Shown: positions 22,780 to 33,535 of the stretch, one piece after another | Numbering within the stretch: the stretch's first letter is position 1 | How the letters are laid out: each line of letters starts with the position of its first letter | Assembly: GCA_015680685.1 (NCBI GenBank) | Contig: MNCI01018063.1 | Span: forward strand, 144,313 to 208,312 | Length of the DNA stretch: 64,000 nucleotides | Reading direction: 5' to 3' | Origin: Gnetum montanum | Lineage: Eukaryota > Streptophyta > Gnetopsida > Gnetales > Gnetaceae | Notes under the pieces: generated by a model | The model's database searches: none | What the model was told of the DNA's origin: nothing | The model's input: the letters and a program-made list of their open reading frames with translations, nothing else | Made by a program: the position numbers and the translations under genes

Positions 22780-23979
22780 GTATTTACCACTTGAGTTTTA
22801 TTAAAATCTCTGTAAACTCGGCAACAATGCAACCACAAGTATTGTACTTTGAGTTCCATTAGTCATGAATACGCACAATGTTGGAATGCTGCAGCATTTC
22901 CATGATTTTTTCACCCTTTTGATAGCTGTAGCTCTTTAATTGTACATCAATAACATATATTGCTGAGCATGTGCTTGGTTGGTGTTAATATCTATGCACA
23001 GATTCAAAGGCTGCTTCTGCTAAAGAATTCGATGGGCTGTGCCTGTATTCTCCTTCAATCCCACGGCTCCCTGCGTTTGGTTCGCGTTAATATCTATGCA
23101 CTTGTTTTCTGCTAAATAATTCAATGGGCTGTACCTGTATTCTCCTTCAATACCACGGCTCCTGCCTTTGGTTCGCGTTAATATCTATGCACTTGTACAA
23201 GGCTGCTTCTGCTAAAGGATTGGATGGGCTGTACCTGTATTCTGGGCCCTGCGCATCTTCGCCGTGCATTTAATTCGAAGCAGATACGTAGCCATTGTGA
23301 TGTTTGTGATCGACCTTTACTGCTCTCTCTCCTTCAATGATGTAATTTCGGTGGTTCTCAAATCCGTTTGTGTAGTTTATGGGGATGCTTTTCATGACTC
23401 GGCCGTTGTCGTCTTTAGGACTTACAGCAAATATGTCGGCACGGATACCCTCTTTGCTATTTTTAAAATTGTTTTATTTCAAAGTTATTATAGTTATCAT
23501 AAATCAGCGGATAATGAAAATAAATTAGATTTTAGCAGAAATTGGTTTTGACTTCAGTGAATAATTTTCAAAAAATTTTATGCTGTTAATGATTCTTGCC
23601 TTGGGATTTTTCTATGAAAGGAAATAATGCATTTGATTTTAAATATAAAATCTAAATTGCTATTTGATTTTAAAAAGTCTTAACTAAAACGTTACCTATA
23701 TGACACGTATCACTTTGTCCTCAAGTCTAATTCCATCAAAATATGAGCATTTTAGCCTTTTTGATTTGTATAAAGCATCTTATCCTATGAGATAGAACCT
23801 TCTAATCTTATAAGTCACTAACTACATCTTCACATTATCGCTCTATGAATTTTTTATAAAGAATTCTTACCTATTGGCCTATTGAAATTCTAAAGTGATG
23901 TAAGGTCCAAAAGGACATCATCCAATTATTCTTAAATGGACACTATAGTTTGATATTCAATTTAAAAAAATTCAAAAGT
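22780..23979. other. Non-element spacer with a local tandem repeat; no assigned gene
   Basis: The base composition from about 22,975 to 23,460 is more balanced than the surrounding AT-rich DNA. It holds a three-copy tandem repeat (22,975-23,243). A plus frame of 95 codons (23,264-23,551) is hydrophobic and matches nothing I recognise. No splice-bounded gene model stands out. Confidence 0.4.
22975..23243. repeat. Three-copy tandem repeat, about 90-100 bp units
   Basis: Units begin TTGGTT(C/G)G(C/T)GTTAATATC at 22,975, 23,077 and 23,168. Each continues through a TTCTGCTAAA segment and GATGGGCTGT(A/G)CCTGTATTCT. The middle unit lacks about 10 bases (ACAAGGCTGC-type). The third ends after the CTGTATTCT phrase. 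Confidence 0.8.
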
Positions 23980-26540
23980 TCCATGTTTTATTAAAATATT
24001 TAATCTTCTATTGATTTTTCAAGGAACTAAGCAATAAGTTGCTAATCTTCTTAATCCAATTAAGCATATGAAATCTATTTCCATACCATTTAATTCTCAT
24101 AAATGTTTTTTTATTAAAATCAATATTCTTAACTCATATCATCATCATTCTCTTAGTCTTTTTCCAACAAAATAGGGTTAAGTACATAAGTTTTTTTTTC
24201 CACCATTTACCTCTATGAAAAGCTAAATCTTTATTGATTTGCAATTTTTGAAGATTATTTTCAATCCTTTTTCCCATATCTTTTTTGTTCTTGGTTTAGG
24301 CAGCTTTCTTAGAATAGTAATGTATAAACCTTCTTTTATAAGATTATTATTTGATCTTCTTTGAACATCCCCAAATCATCTTAGACATCATTCTTATAGA
24401 AACCACTCTAAATCTTCCTTTAATGGCTTTATTATATAGTTTGTCTCTTTTGGTAATTTTCAACATCCATATAAGCATTTGCATTTTTTCTGCACTAAAT
24501 TTTTGTTCATGTATCTTTTGTATTGCCCAACTTTTAACACCATATAAGATAGTAAGTTTTATTGTTAGCTTATAAAATTTTCCCATAAGTTTTATTAGGA
24601 TTCTTTTATCATATAGACCACAACTAGGCTATGTTCATTTTGACCATCCTACCTCAGTAATATTTCTTATATCTTTATCAATTTTACTATTTAATTAAAG
24701 CATTCCATATACAATGAAGAAATTTTTGCAGCATTCCATATACTTTATCTTACTCCTACTAATTTTTAAGGCTTTTGATTCAAAATTATATCTCTACTTC
24801 TCTATCTTAGAAGAATATTTTGTGCAGCCATAACTACCAACACAAAATCATTTACACATAGCATATACTAAGGATTTCATAGTAAATTTCTTTTTGTTAA
24901 TTCATTTATAATAATGATAAATAAGTATGAGGTAAGTGTAGATCATGATGTACACATACTATGACTAAAAAATTAGATGCGATTTCATAAGCTACTCTAA
25001 TTTTAGTAGTAGCTTCCTCATAAATCTATTGAATTACTTTAACATATTTATTAGGGATGTTTTACCTTTATAAGACTCACCAAATTTTTTCTAAGAACTA
25101 TGTCACATGCTTTTTCTCTATCATTTAAAATTTTGTTAAATAATTATATCAGCTATGAAACTCTTGCATCTTCCAATGTTTCCTAAGCTTTTATAGGAAT
25201 CTCTAACATTGTTTTCATTTTTCATCTTTGATAATAAGGTTATCTTCATTTAGGGATGAAAATTTATTGATTAAACCATGATTTAGCTCTTCTTCTTAAA
25301 TGTCTTCTTTTGAAAATTTTTCATTTAATAATTCTTAAGAATAAATTTGCACCTATCCAAAATTCCATTTTCTTTTACTAAATTTCTTTCATCTTCCTAC
25401 TTGATGCATTTAACATAATCAATATTATTACATTTCTTATTTCTAATTTTTTCTAATTTGTATATAAATTTTTCTCCTTCATTTAGTTCCTAATTTCTCA
25501 TAGAAATTATCCAAGGACTTTTGTTTGGCTTTAACTATTGCTACTTCTACCTCTTTTTCTTTTCCATTTTATACATCAATAATTTTTCTAGATTCAACAT
25601 TATTGTCATTACTTAAAGAATTTTTTCTTATTTTGCATACCGTGTTGTATTTCAACACTTCACAATGATGTCTTCTTTGGCATGTAATTTTTGATTTTTA
25701 TTTCACTCAAAATATCCTTTTGAATTTTTTGAATTCAACTTTCCATTTGGACCCAAAAGAAATTTGTAAAGCAATCATAATTTGAAGTTTCTTTTTGATG
25801 TAATTGTTCTATGAATAAGGTGATGTTGTCTTTGTTGAAATTCCATCATTTTATGCATTCAATCTATTTTTCCATGCTACCTTTGAAACTTGGATAGTTA
25901 AATCTATGATCATTAGTTGATGCTAAGTTGTGAGGCTAAATTAATCTTCTTAACTCTAAAAAGAAAGTATAAAGACTTACATTCAACCAATTACATATTT
26001 TCCTAATTCTTGTAACTTTTATCATCATGAAGGATATTTTTTAAATATTTGTTTGTTTCTACTCAACAAAAAAGGTGTAGAAAAAAATAGAATGTGTTAA
26101 AGTTAGGATAGAAAAAAAGTAATGTAATGTTGAAGATATAGAGCATCAAGTTAATAGCAATGATAAGAATGATTAGATAGAAATAAAAAATAGAGAAGAT
26201 AGAAGCTTTTGTACATATTTATACCTATACTAATGAAAGCATTAATATCCAAACAAATAGCCCCTAAGATAAATTCTTCTTTAATTAATAAGAATACTAT
26301 TAACTAAAAGATTAAAACTAATATTGACAAGTAGATTATAAGTAATGATAAAGATTCTCTATGTAGGATTAATCATGATGGATAATATGTATTATTATTT
26401 TCTATTGAATGTCCCTTTCCTACAAAAGTTGGTATTTTACCACACCTTTCTATTGCTAGTACTTCTGCTATTTTAAATTCAAGCATGGATTTTGAAATTT
26501 ATTTAAATGAATAACAATACATTCTATAGAGGGTTTTCAT
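23980..26540 (+). pseudogene. Decayed L1-type LINE 5' part, split by an RTE LINE remnant
   Basis: The segments 23,980-24,130 and 25,920-26,440 together parallel 26,997-27,640 in the same order. Shared words include AATTAAGCATATGAAAT, AGACTTACAT, ATCATGAAGGATAT and AAGAATACTAT. The parallel copy is L1 ORF1-like. The break between the pieces coincides with minus-strand RTE coding sequence, so the RTE element probably inserted there. Heavily mutated, no usable frame. Confidence 0.45.
24340..25900 (-). pseudogene. RTE-type LINE reverse transcriptase remnant
   Basis: The minus frame 24,347-24,586 reads KFYKLTIKLTILYGVKSWAI, then MQMLIWMLKITKRDKL and IWGCSKK. This is the C-terminal RT/post-RT block of plant RTE LINEs (typically FYRTAIRPAMLYG ... 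MRMLRWM ... RWFGHVQRR). Upstream, near 24,850-24,960, a decayed SPYLF ... ELTK and a MLCVNDFVLV segment stand where RTE elements have a SPYLF block and the catalytic FADDIVL. The catalytic pair is lost. The 5' limit is uncertain. Confidence 0.6.
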
Positions 26541-26996
26541 TTGCAAGCCAAATGTTTGAAGTTTTGTGGATCCTAAGGATTTTGCCAATAGATCTACTTT
26601 CTCTAGAATTACCATTACCCCATAGGGACTACTAAATTCCCTTACACTTCTTTAACTAGTGGTACAATTTTTACTTCTATCAATGCAAAAAATTCTGTTG
26701 ATTCTCATAATGCAGATTTACTAACTAAGGACTAGACATCTATGATGCATTCTTCTAGTAATGTTGATGCAACTATGACACTTAATTTTGTTCTTCTTGA
26801 TGATGTGTACGAGTCATTGGTTGCTAATCTTATATCACAATATGTGTTCATTGAAATTTTATATTACTTACTTCCTAATCAAATTTTTTCTTTGTAGTTA
26901 AATGATGTGACACAAAAACATAACATTCACTTGAGCTAAATGATACTTCGATGATACAATGTGGCCTAAACATAGGATCATTTATGCATAATATAC

Positions 26997-27800
26997 TTAA
27001 TCTTCTATTGATGTTTTAGAGATTTCAATAGAAAATTGTTAGTCTTCTTGGTCCTATTAAGCATATGAAATATATTTCCACATCATTTGATTCTTGTAGA
27101 TTTTGTTGGTGTTGAAATTAGTCTTCTTAAAAGTAGAAAGGAATTGGTATTGCAAGTAAGCAGGAAGACTTACATATAACTAATTACATATTACAATCTT
27201 CTTAATTCATGTAATTTTTCTGATCATGAAGGATATTGGTTTAATATTCATCCTTTTCTACTCAAGAAAAAGGATGCTAAGAAAAACAAAAAACATGTTG
27301 AAATTAAAGATAGGAAAAATAACTAGAATTTAAAAATACAAAAAGTTAAGTTAATGTAAATGATAATAATGATCAAATGGCAAAAAATCAAACAAAAAGT
27401 ATAGAAATTTTTATGAGTACTTTTACTTTTACCATAGGAAATATTGATTAGTTTAATCAAATAGCTCATAGAGGAATTTTTTTATCTGATAAGAATACTA
27501 TCAACTTAAAGATTACAACTTTTTTTGACAAGAGAGTTGTAGAAAATAGTAAACATTCTCGATGGAAGGTCCATTTTGGTGGACAAAATATGCCATCGTT
27601 TTCTATTGGATCTTCCTTTTTTGCAAAAATTTCATATTTCATCAAAGCTTTTTATTGTTACCTTAAATCATTGTGTTATTTTAAATTTAAGCCCAGATTT
27701 GAAAGTGATGCAAATGTTTTTAGAAATGAAACCATCCTCCCTATTAATAATTAATTTTCCTCTCTTAATTTTTCAAAACATCAATTATAATGTTATACAC
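26997..27800 (+). pseudogene. L1-type LINE ORF1-like remnant, second copy
   Basis: A plus-strand frame around 27,560-27,750 reads RWKVHFGGQNMPSFSIGSSF, then IKAFYCYLKSLCYFKF and an NETILP segment. This resembles the N-terminal nucleic-acid-binding part of plant L1 ORF1. It is a diverged direct repeat of 25,920-26,540. Many stops and shifts. Confidence 0.4.
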
Positions 27801-28140
27801 TTGATTAGACATTCCTAAAATCGAAAATGTTTTGCTTTCCAAATTATTTTTGGTATTTTGTATAGTGACTAAGTGTGTGATATTCTTAATTTTTAGCTTA
27901 TTATTAATATTTTTTAGGTCCCAACACTTCTTCTCCAAAGCTAATATAAATATTGTTAGGATTGAGACCATCCTCCATACTAACAATTAGGTATTAGAAC
28001 TTAAAATAATTTGGCCAACAGGATACTTTAGAAAAATTATGGAGGAATATAACGATGTCCTAAAAACTTGAACTATCAACCTCTTGTGTAATAAGATAAT
28101 GAGATAACCACTTGATCTACCTATCATTATATTTTCCCTA

Positions 28141-28240
28141 CTAACAATGAGGTGTTAGCCTAATGGTAAGATTTTTATTTTGGTAACTCCAAGAAATGGG
28201 TTAAATTTGGATGTGAAATACTAAGTTATAAAGTTATAAT
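28141..28240 (+). repeat. tRNA-derived SINE-like segment, copy 1
   Basis: AACAATGAGGTGTTAGCCTA, then ATGGTAAG, matches a Pol III box A (consensus near TRGYNNARNNGG). The sequence continues to a box-B-like AAATGGGTTAAATTTGG. Related copies are at 28,477 and 51,954. Confidence 0.4.
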
Positions 28241-28476
28241 TTGACTATATGTCTTTGGGTTAAACAAAAGATCATCACTCATAGACTCAATGGTCATTCT
28301 ACCAAGGTGGGATCATAGGAGAGTGGTGGATGAGCAAAAGCCTAACCTCTTTTGAGTAGCTTAAAAAACGTTTTAGGTTCCAACATTTTCCCACCTTACT
28401 CTTTTTTTCTCATTTTCCAAAGAATCAATTATAAGTTTGTACACTAAGTAAAGATTCCTAAAATTAAAATTTTTTT

Positions 28477-28640
28477 TTATTAATGAGGTGTTAGCCTATT
28501 GGTAATATGCTTGATTTAAAAGCTTCAAGTCATGAGTTTAATTCTAGTGGGCAATGTTGAACTATAAAGTTCTAACTGAAATATATATCTTGAAATGTAT
28601 CTATATTACATGATGCAAAACTATAGTGCATGGTGTTGTA
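28477..28640 (+). repeat. tRNA-derived SINE-like segment, copy 2
   Basis: TAATGAGGTGTTAGCCTATT, then GGTAATATGC (box A), then CATGAGTTTAATTCTAGTGG (box B, compare GAGTTCGAATC), then GGGCAATGTTGAACTATAAA. The downstream GGGCAAT ... TATAAAGTTCTAA part is also in the copy at 51,954, showing that more than the tRNA head is shared. Confidence 0.5.
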
Positions 28641-28705
28641 CAAGGCTATTAAAGTATGTAACTAATTCAAATTTACAAAAGCATGTGTTATCCACTAGGC
28701 TCAAG

Positions 28706-28772
28706 GATTATGCTCACTTGGTTAGAGCATGTAGCTTATAGTCTCCAAGTAACAAACTCAATAATAAGGAGT
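28706..28772 (+). repeat. tRNA-like segment (decayed tRNA or SINE head)
   Basis: TATGCTCACTTGGTTAGAGC is close to a tRNA D-arm/box A. After about 25 bases, AAGTAACAAACTCAATAA lies where box B and the T-arm would be, but the GTTCGA core is lost. The acceptor arms do not pair convincingly, so I do not call a functional tRNA. Confidence 0.4.
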
Positions 28773-28899
28773 ATGCTAAGACACATACCACCAAGGATTA
28801 TGATGATGCTCTAGTTGCTACTAATTTTTGAATTGAGTTCTTCCTTTTCTCTTCAGTGGTCAATTTATCAAGGTTGTTTTCTAGCTCTTTATCTTTTTG

Positions 28900-29767
28900 T
28901 TATTGCTATAGACTATTTTTTCACATAATCTGCGTTATGATGTACAAAGAAATATCATTAAGGGAATTTCAATTGATAATCAAGGTACATAATTACTTAA
29001 CATGCACATTGCATATGATTCTTTTTTTATGATTTATAATTCTTTGTAACATATTAATACACTTTTAGCTAGAGTGAAGGATTACTATATGGTATTTGCC
29101 TCTCTTAAAAATTGACAAAAATATTTTTTTATTGTAATGGTAATAATGATAAGTGGTTTACTTTGAAGTCTGGAAAAATCTTGAAAAAAGAGTCTAGCTT
29201 CAAAATTTTAGGAATACATTTTTCTTTTGAGCCTAATCTTACTATTTTGTGGAATTACGTGGTAAATAAAATTTAAAAGAAACTTGATAGATGGAAAGAA
29301 AAAAAACCTCAACCTTGCTTGTAAATTTTTTGTTATTAAGCATATGCTTCAATCAACTAATGTTTATTACTATAGTTGTTAACCTCCTTAAACTTCTTAT
29401 GATAGAATTGATTATATTATCCATTAGTTTCTTTGGTCTGCTAAGCTATATAGAAAAGGATTCTCTAGAGTTTCTTGGGATATTTGCACTAGTAGTAAGA
29501 AAGATGGAGGACTTAGCCTTATTAATTATTATAACTAGGGTATTTCTCTTATAGAAAAATAGATTGCAAAGTGCATTAATAAAGATAATGTTTGGAAGCC
29601 TCTTTTAGGAAACAAACTTATGCAAGGAAAACCTAAGAATGATAATAGATGGTATTCTAATAACTTTGTTCAATGCTTTCTTTTTTCTTAGACCTTTTCT
29701 ATTCTTGGTTTTTCAATTCTTAAAAAAATTTGGAAGACATGATGCAAGCTTAGTGGATATTAGAATT
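28900..29767 (+). pseudogene. L1-type LINE RT C-terminal region, cut by element D
   Basis: The plus strand, partly frameshifted, reads SFKILGIHFSFEPNLTILWN, then KKLDRWKEKN, FFVIKHMLQSTNVYYYS, FLWSAKLYRKGFSRVSWDIC and KKDGGLSLI. This is the conserved region after the RT palm in plant L1 elements. Reading continues to the ACAAT at 29,768, where element D is inserted, and a possible continuation begins at 37,310. Confidence 0.6.
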
Positions 29768-29772
29768 ACAAT
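29768..29772. repeat. Target site duplication of element D, left copy (ACAAT)
   Basis: ACAAT immediately before the 5' LTR, identical to 37,305-37,309 immediately after the 3' LTR. Confidence 0.9.
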
Positions 29773-30568
29773 TGATGAGTTACCATTTGCCTAGCGGTGA
29801 TATCACGTACACGATATTGCAACCTGTCTCCTCATCTATAAATAAGAGGTAGACAGATCTGATAGGCATTTTTTTAGTTCTTAGTTTTAGTGTTAAGTTT
29901 TATGTAGTTTTCTCTCAACCCTTTTCCTCCCAGTGCATGCCCGTAGTGTGATGATTGTAATTGTACGACATCCTTTATTTGAGTATGACATACTTGGACA
30001 CGCACATGACAAGCAATAAAGATCGAGATTACTTCATCATTGTAGCATTCACTTAGTTCAATTATTTATTTATTTAATTATTATTTACTACTTTCCTAGA
30101 TAATCTCTTCTCACCCTTAAACTCCTGTTAATGCGGAATGAGTACGACTTGATTATGAGCATTTAAGTGTGGCTACTTGGTAACCCAGTAGCATACCTAG
30201 GATCTGTGCTTGGTAATCCCAGTGGTAGTTGTGCATGAAGTCCAAGATGTGTACAGATAATTGAGGAATAGGAGCTCATCACACTTAGGCTAGCTAGATT
30301 CTCTCTCACCCTTTCTCTCTTAGCTTAGTCAATATTACTTTCCATTGTCCTCAAGAGTAGCATTAGCATAGAAACACATCATACACCCCACTCTAGAATA
30401 AACCATACGTGGAAAAGCCAATACTAGTCTAGGTGGGAAGATCGTGAACTGCGACCTAAGGCTAATTGTCTAGATGCCACAATTAGTCCGTCTATGGAGT
30501 TCAACCGGATCACGTGTGTAATGCTCCTATTCGTATGGTTGATTGTAGGGGTACCTCGCCACTCATCA
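29773..30568 (+). repeat. 5' LTR of element D
   Basis: 796 bp, TGATGAGT ... ACTCATCA. GATAT-centred dyad words lie at 29,797-29,820, and TATAAATA is at 29,837-29,844. The LTR end GGGGTACCTCGCCACTCATC is shared with element A. Confidence 0.92.
29797..29844 (+). promoter_or_regulatory. U3 dyad and TATA box in the 5' LTR of element D
   Basis: GTGATATCACGTAC and ACGATATTGC stand 17 bases before TATAAATAAGAGG. The same arrangement is found in the 3' LTR (36,534-36,579) and in element A's LTR. A second, similar block occurs inside the element at 32,998-33,057. Confidence 0.55.
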
Positions 30569-30569
30569 T

Positions 30570-30588
30570 TGGCGCCATTGCCAGGGAC
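30570..30588 (+). promoter_or_regulatory. Primer binding site of element D (tRNA-Asp-like)
   Basis: TGGCGCCATTGCCAGGGAC starts one base after the LTR. Athila-type elements use TGGCGCCGTTGCCGGGGA, complementary to the 3' end of plant tRNA-Asp. Two transitions separate this site from that form. Confidence 0.75.
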
Positions 30589-30709
30589 GATGCTAGTTAT
30601 CTAGATTAGTTATATCATACAAGGTCACTGTATAGAAATTAACGATATATCTTTTAGCAAGAAATAATTATTAAAAGTTACACATAAATTCACACAAAAT
30701 TTCACAACC

Positions 30710-31753
30710 ATGGCTCTCCTACAAAACTATAACAATGCCACATCTAGTGGGGAAGTTCTTTGGATAACCAATGAATTATATGACAATGAAGATTGGAGTA
30801 CGCAACTCGAGGTAGGGTTTTCTTATAAACATAAATGAAGGAAACATCGTTCCAATGCACAAAAGCATAACTTACCCGATGACGATGAACCCCTACTGGC
30901 CACTACAAGCCTAATGCAAATACAAGAGGTTGTTTGAATCTCTCGCAGGCATCGTAAAGAGAGTCGTCTACGCATGCTCGATCTAAACAACTTTTTCAAT
31001 TTTTCAGGAGGCTATGACTTAGACCCACAAAAACATTTACAAGCCTTCTACGATCCCTCTACATGGAACAACATTAATAATGGTTGGCAAAAACTCAAGC
31101 TCTTTCCTATGATACTCGTTGGCGAAGCAAAAGTATGGTATAAATCATTAAAACCAAATTGAATACAATGCTGGCTAACAATGGTAGAACTCTTTAGCAA
31201 AAGATATCAAACCAATGCAAGAGTGTCAACTTCAACCTTGAGGAAACAAATCCAAGAGTGGAAACAAGAACAACATGAACCCTTGGACATGGCCTTGGAA
31301 AGATATTATGCACTGTTAAGCAATTGTCCAGGCCATGAGTTCTCTGAGGAAAGGCTAATGTACCATATCATTGATGGGCTTCGTGATGAAACAAGAGAGA
31401 CCCTTGGGATGTATGCCAAAGGTCAACTATATGAACTACGAACCCATCAAGTCCAAGAGCTTATTAAGTGGGTAGAAAAAGAAGAAGTAGAAATGGCTAG
31501 ATGGGAGAGTGTTGAAAAACATCAACGGGACCAAAATCTCAACTTAACAAAGGTCCATAATCACAAAAAGGAGAAATTAACCAATCTCAAGGAGGAAGAA
31601 CCATCTTTGCCAGTACAACAATCATTAGAGGAAGTCAAGGCCAAGATTAATAAGATGTTGGAATGGATGCATAAAAAGTGTGGAGAATGTATCGATATCA
31701 TTGGAGATAGAGTTTTGACAACTCGAGAAGCCAGACAAAGTATTAGTAGATAA
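30710..31753 (+). pseudogene. Gag of element D
   Basis: A frame of 348 codons from the Met at 30,710, interrupted by three TGA codons (near 30,833, 30,938 and 31,160) but without frameshift. The Gag core runs from about codon 90, with NNFFNFSGGYDLDPQKHL, then KLFPMILVGEAKVWY, then LFSKRYQ, RYYALLSNCPGHEFS and YHIIDGLRDETR. A charged coiled-coil-like tail follows, without an obvious zinc knuckle. The TGAs fit CGA-to-TGA changes expected from methylated CpG decay. Gag would form the particle that packages the RNA. The start is chosen as the first Met after the leader, about 120 bases past the primer site. Matches B (about 17,660) and C (about 48,540). Confidence 0.75.
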
Positions 31754-32997
31754 TCAGAAAGAAGGGATAAGGAAAATAAGAGCTCAACTACCAATCCTAT
31801 ACAATCACCCCAAGGGCCAATGCCCAATCTTGTTACATTTATATGATCATTGGGGAAGCACAGTGGCTTCTCGAAGGTACAATGATATTCTTGATATTCT
31901 TAAAACTTAAAATTAATTTTGTATTCATTGTACCCAGAATGAAGAAGGATGGATCAAGAGGGAATGATTAAGGTGTGACATCAAAGGGACTTGCGGATTC
32001 TCTTTGGTGACGTTTGTGAGAGTTACCATGCAACATGGTTGTACTAAGATCCTTGTAGATCTAACGAAAACTGGGAGTAAAAGTAATCAAAGGGGCACTC
32101 AAAAATCTAATGTTGTTCCAGGGGGGTCCCATTGGAAAGATATGCACCCATGCTTGAGGGTTCGCGGATTCTTTGGATTTAGCAATAAAAAAAAAGAAGG
32201 AAAGAAAAGAAAAGTGCCACAAAACAAAAAAACTCACTCCTCCCTTGAATAAAATGCCAAGTGATCGTACTCCTTATTGTTATGGTACTCTCATAGTTGC
32301 TCATCATGGGATGAAACAATGCGACGTGACTAATTAGAGGAATGGACTTGGTCCCAATCTTGGAACAACGGGTTAATGACATGTTAATCATGCTTTACAC
32401 ACAGGATGCACTGTGCCCTAGGTCAGTTACCTCATGTCCCAATCTCTACAATCCCTTCTATAGTTCGTCTCATCTCACTGTTCGTGTAATTGTAGCTCGT
32501 GTCATGTGTAATGTCGAATTCTTACCTCATTTCAGTGATATTTACATGTGTGTGTTTTGTGGAACCATTGTGGATTACATTTAACCCTTCAAGTGCCCAC
32601 AGACACTTTTAAGTGTGGTTACACAAGGGCATTATAGGTTGGAACCTACTTTGGGGAGGACCCACTTGTGTAATCTTTTGTAATTTTCACTTATGACACA
32701 ACTCACACACGCCATTTCTTACCCTCAGCCTATTTTTCATAACATTCTTTCCCTTATTTACTATCCCTCCGAATTCCAACATTCCTATGTAACCATTACA
32801 TGGCCTTTTTCTCTCACTTACCACTCAAGGCCTTATTGCTCAAGTCCACCCACATATCATTATTCATGCCTTCGAAACAAGTTAAATTATCCTAGAACCC
32901 TTAAACACCACCACATGTCCTTGATTTCCATTATTAACTTCTAAAAAAAACCCTAAAAATTTGGTATTTTTCCTCGGGCCTAAACGTCGTTAGGCCG

Positions 32998-33057
32998 CTA
33001 TATTGCATACGCGATATCGGGGCTGACATGATATCACATTCCACCTGACTATATATA
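32998..33057 (+). promoter_or_regulatory. Internal promoter-like block resembling the LTR U3
   Basis: TATATTGCATACGCGATATC and CATGATATCACATT reproduce the dyad words of this family's LTRs (compare TATTGCGTACGCGATATTGC at 36,537). They are followed by TATATATA at 33,050. It stands about 480 bases before the second frame. Promoter activity is inferred from resemblance and position only. Confidence 0.4.
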
Positions 33058-33468
33058 TGATCCCCCTTTGCAACACTTAGCATCATTTTTCACAAATCAC
33101 GCAAGGGAGTTTTTTGAATTTTTCTCTATGACTTGCGAGTGTGACACCCTTGCTTTTCTACCTATATCTCACTCGCTGGTACTTCAATTTTAATTTTGTT
33201 TGAACCTGCTTAAACCTAGAGTGTTTAGCTTAGTCATGGGGGAGGGATACATGCTGAATAGCATATAAATTGTTTGGAATTTATCATTGCCCAAAGGATA
33301 GTATCAAGGGTAATTAGCTATAACACTTAGAGTAATTGTGCCAAAAATAAGTGAATCCCCTTAAGTACATCGGGAAACTAAAATTGGAAACCACCTAAGA
33401 TAAAAGGATCCACTATTATAATCTTTCGGGAAACATCACATGGAGATAAAATAAGTTAATTAATTAAG

Positions 33469-33535
33469 GTAAGAAGTAAGGTATAACTTAACTTCAGAAG
33501 CAACCGTACTAACGGTTGACCCCGTGTGATTGCAG
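33469..33535 (+). promoter_or_regulatory. Splice acceptor with consensus branch site before ORF2 of element D
   Basis: TTGCAG|ATGGCC places an acceptor directly on the start codon. TACTAAC at 33,507-33,513 lies about 23 bases upstream, the ideal branch-site distance. AAG|GTAAGA at 33,466-33,474 is a possible donor for a 67-base intron; a more distant leader donor is equally possible. Element C has TAG directly before its homologous ATG (43,703). Confidence 0.5.

Larger units (their letters stand above)
31754..33535 (+). other. Non-coding interior of element D where protease and pol would be expected
   Basis: Short frames only. Part (around 32,640-32,670) resembles the non-coding interior of element A. 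It contains a promoter-like block (32,998-33,057), an AGTCATGGGGG word (33,232-33,242) and a candidate short intron (33,469-33,535). Confidence 0.55.

Noticed and set aside
23264-23551. Host gene of 95 codons
   Set aside because: Hydrophobic frame without recognised domain, start context or splice signals. It could arise by chance.
28706-28772. Functional tRNA gene
   Set aside because: Box A is good, but the T-loop GTTCGA core is lost and the acceptor stem does not pair. A SINE head or pseudogene is more likely.
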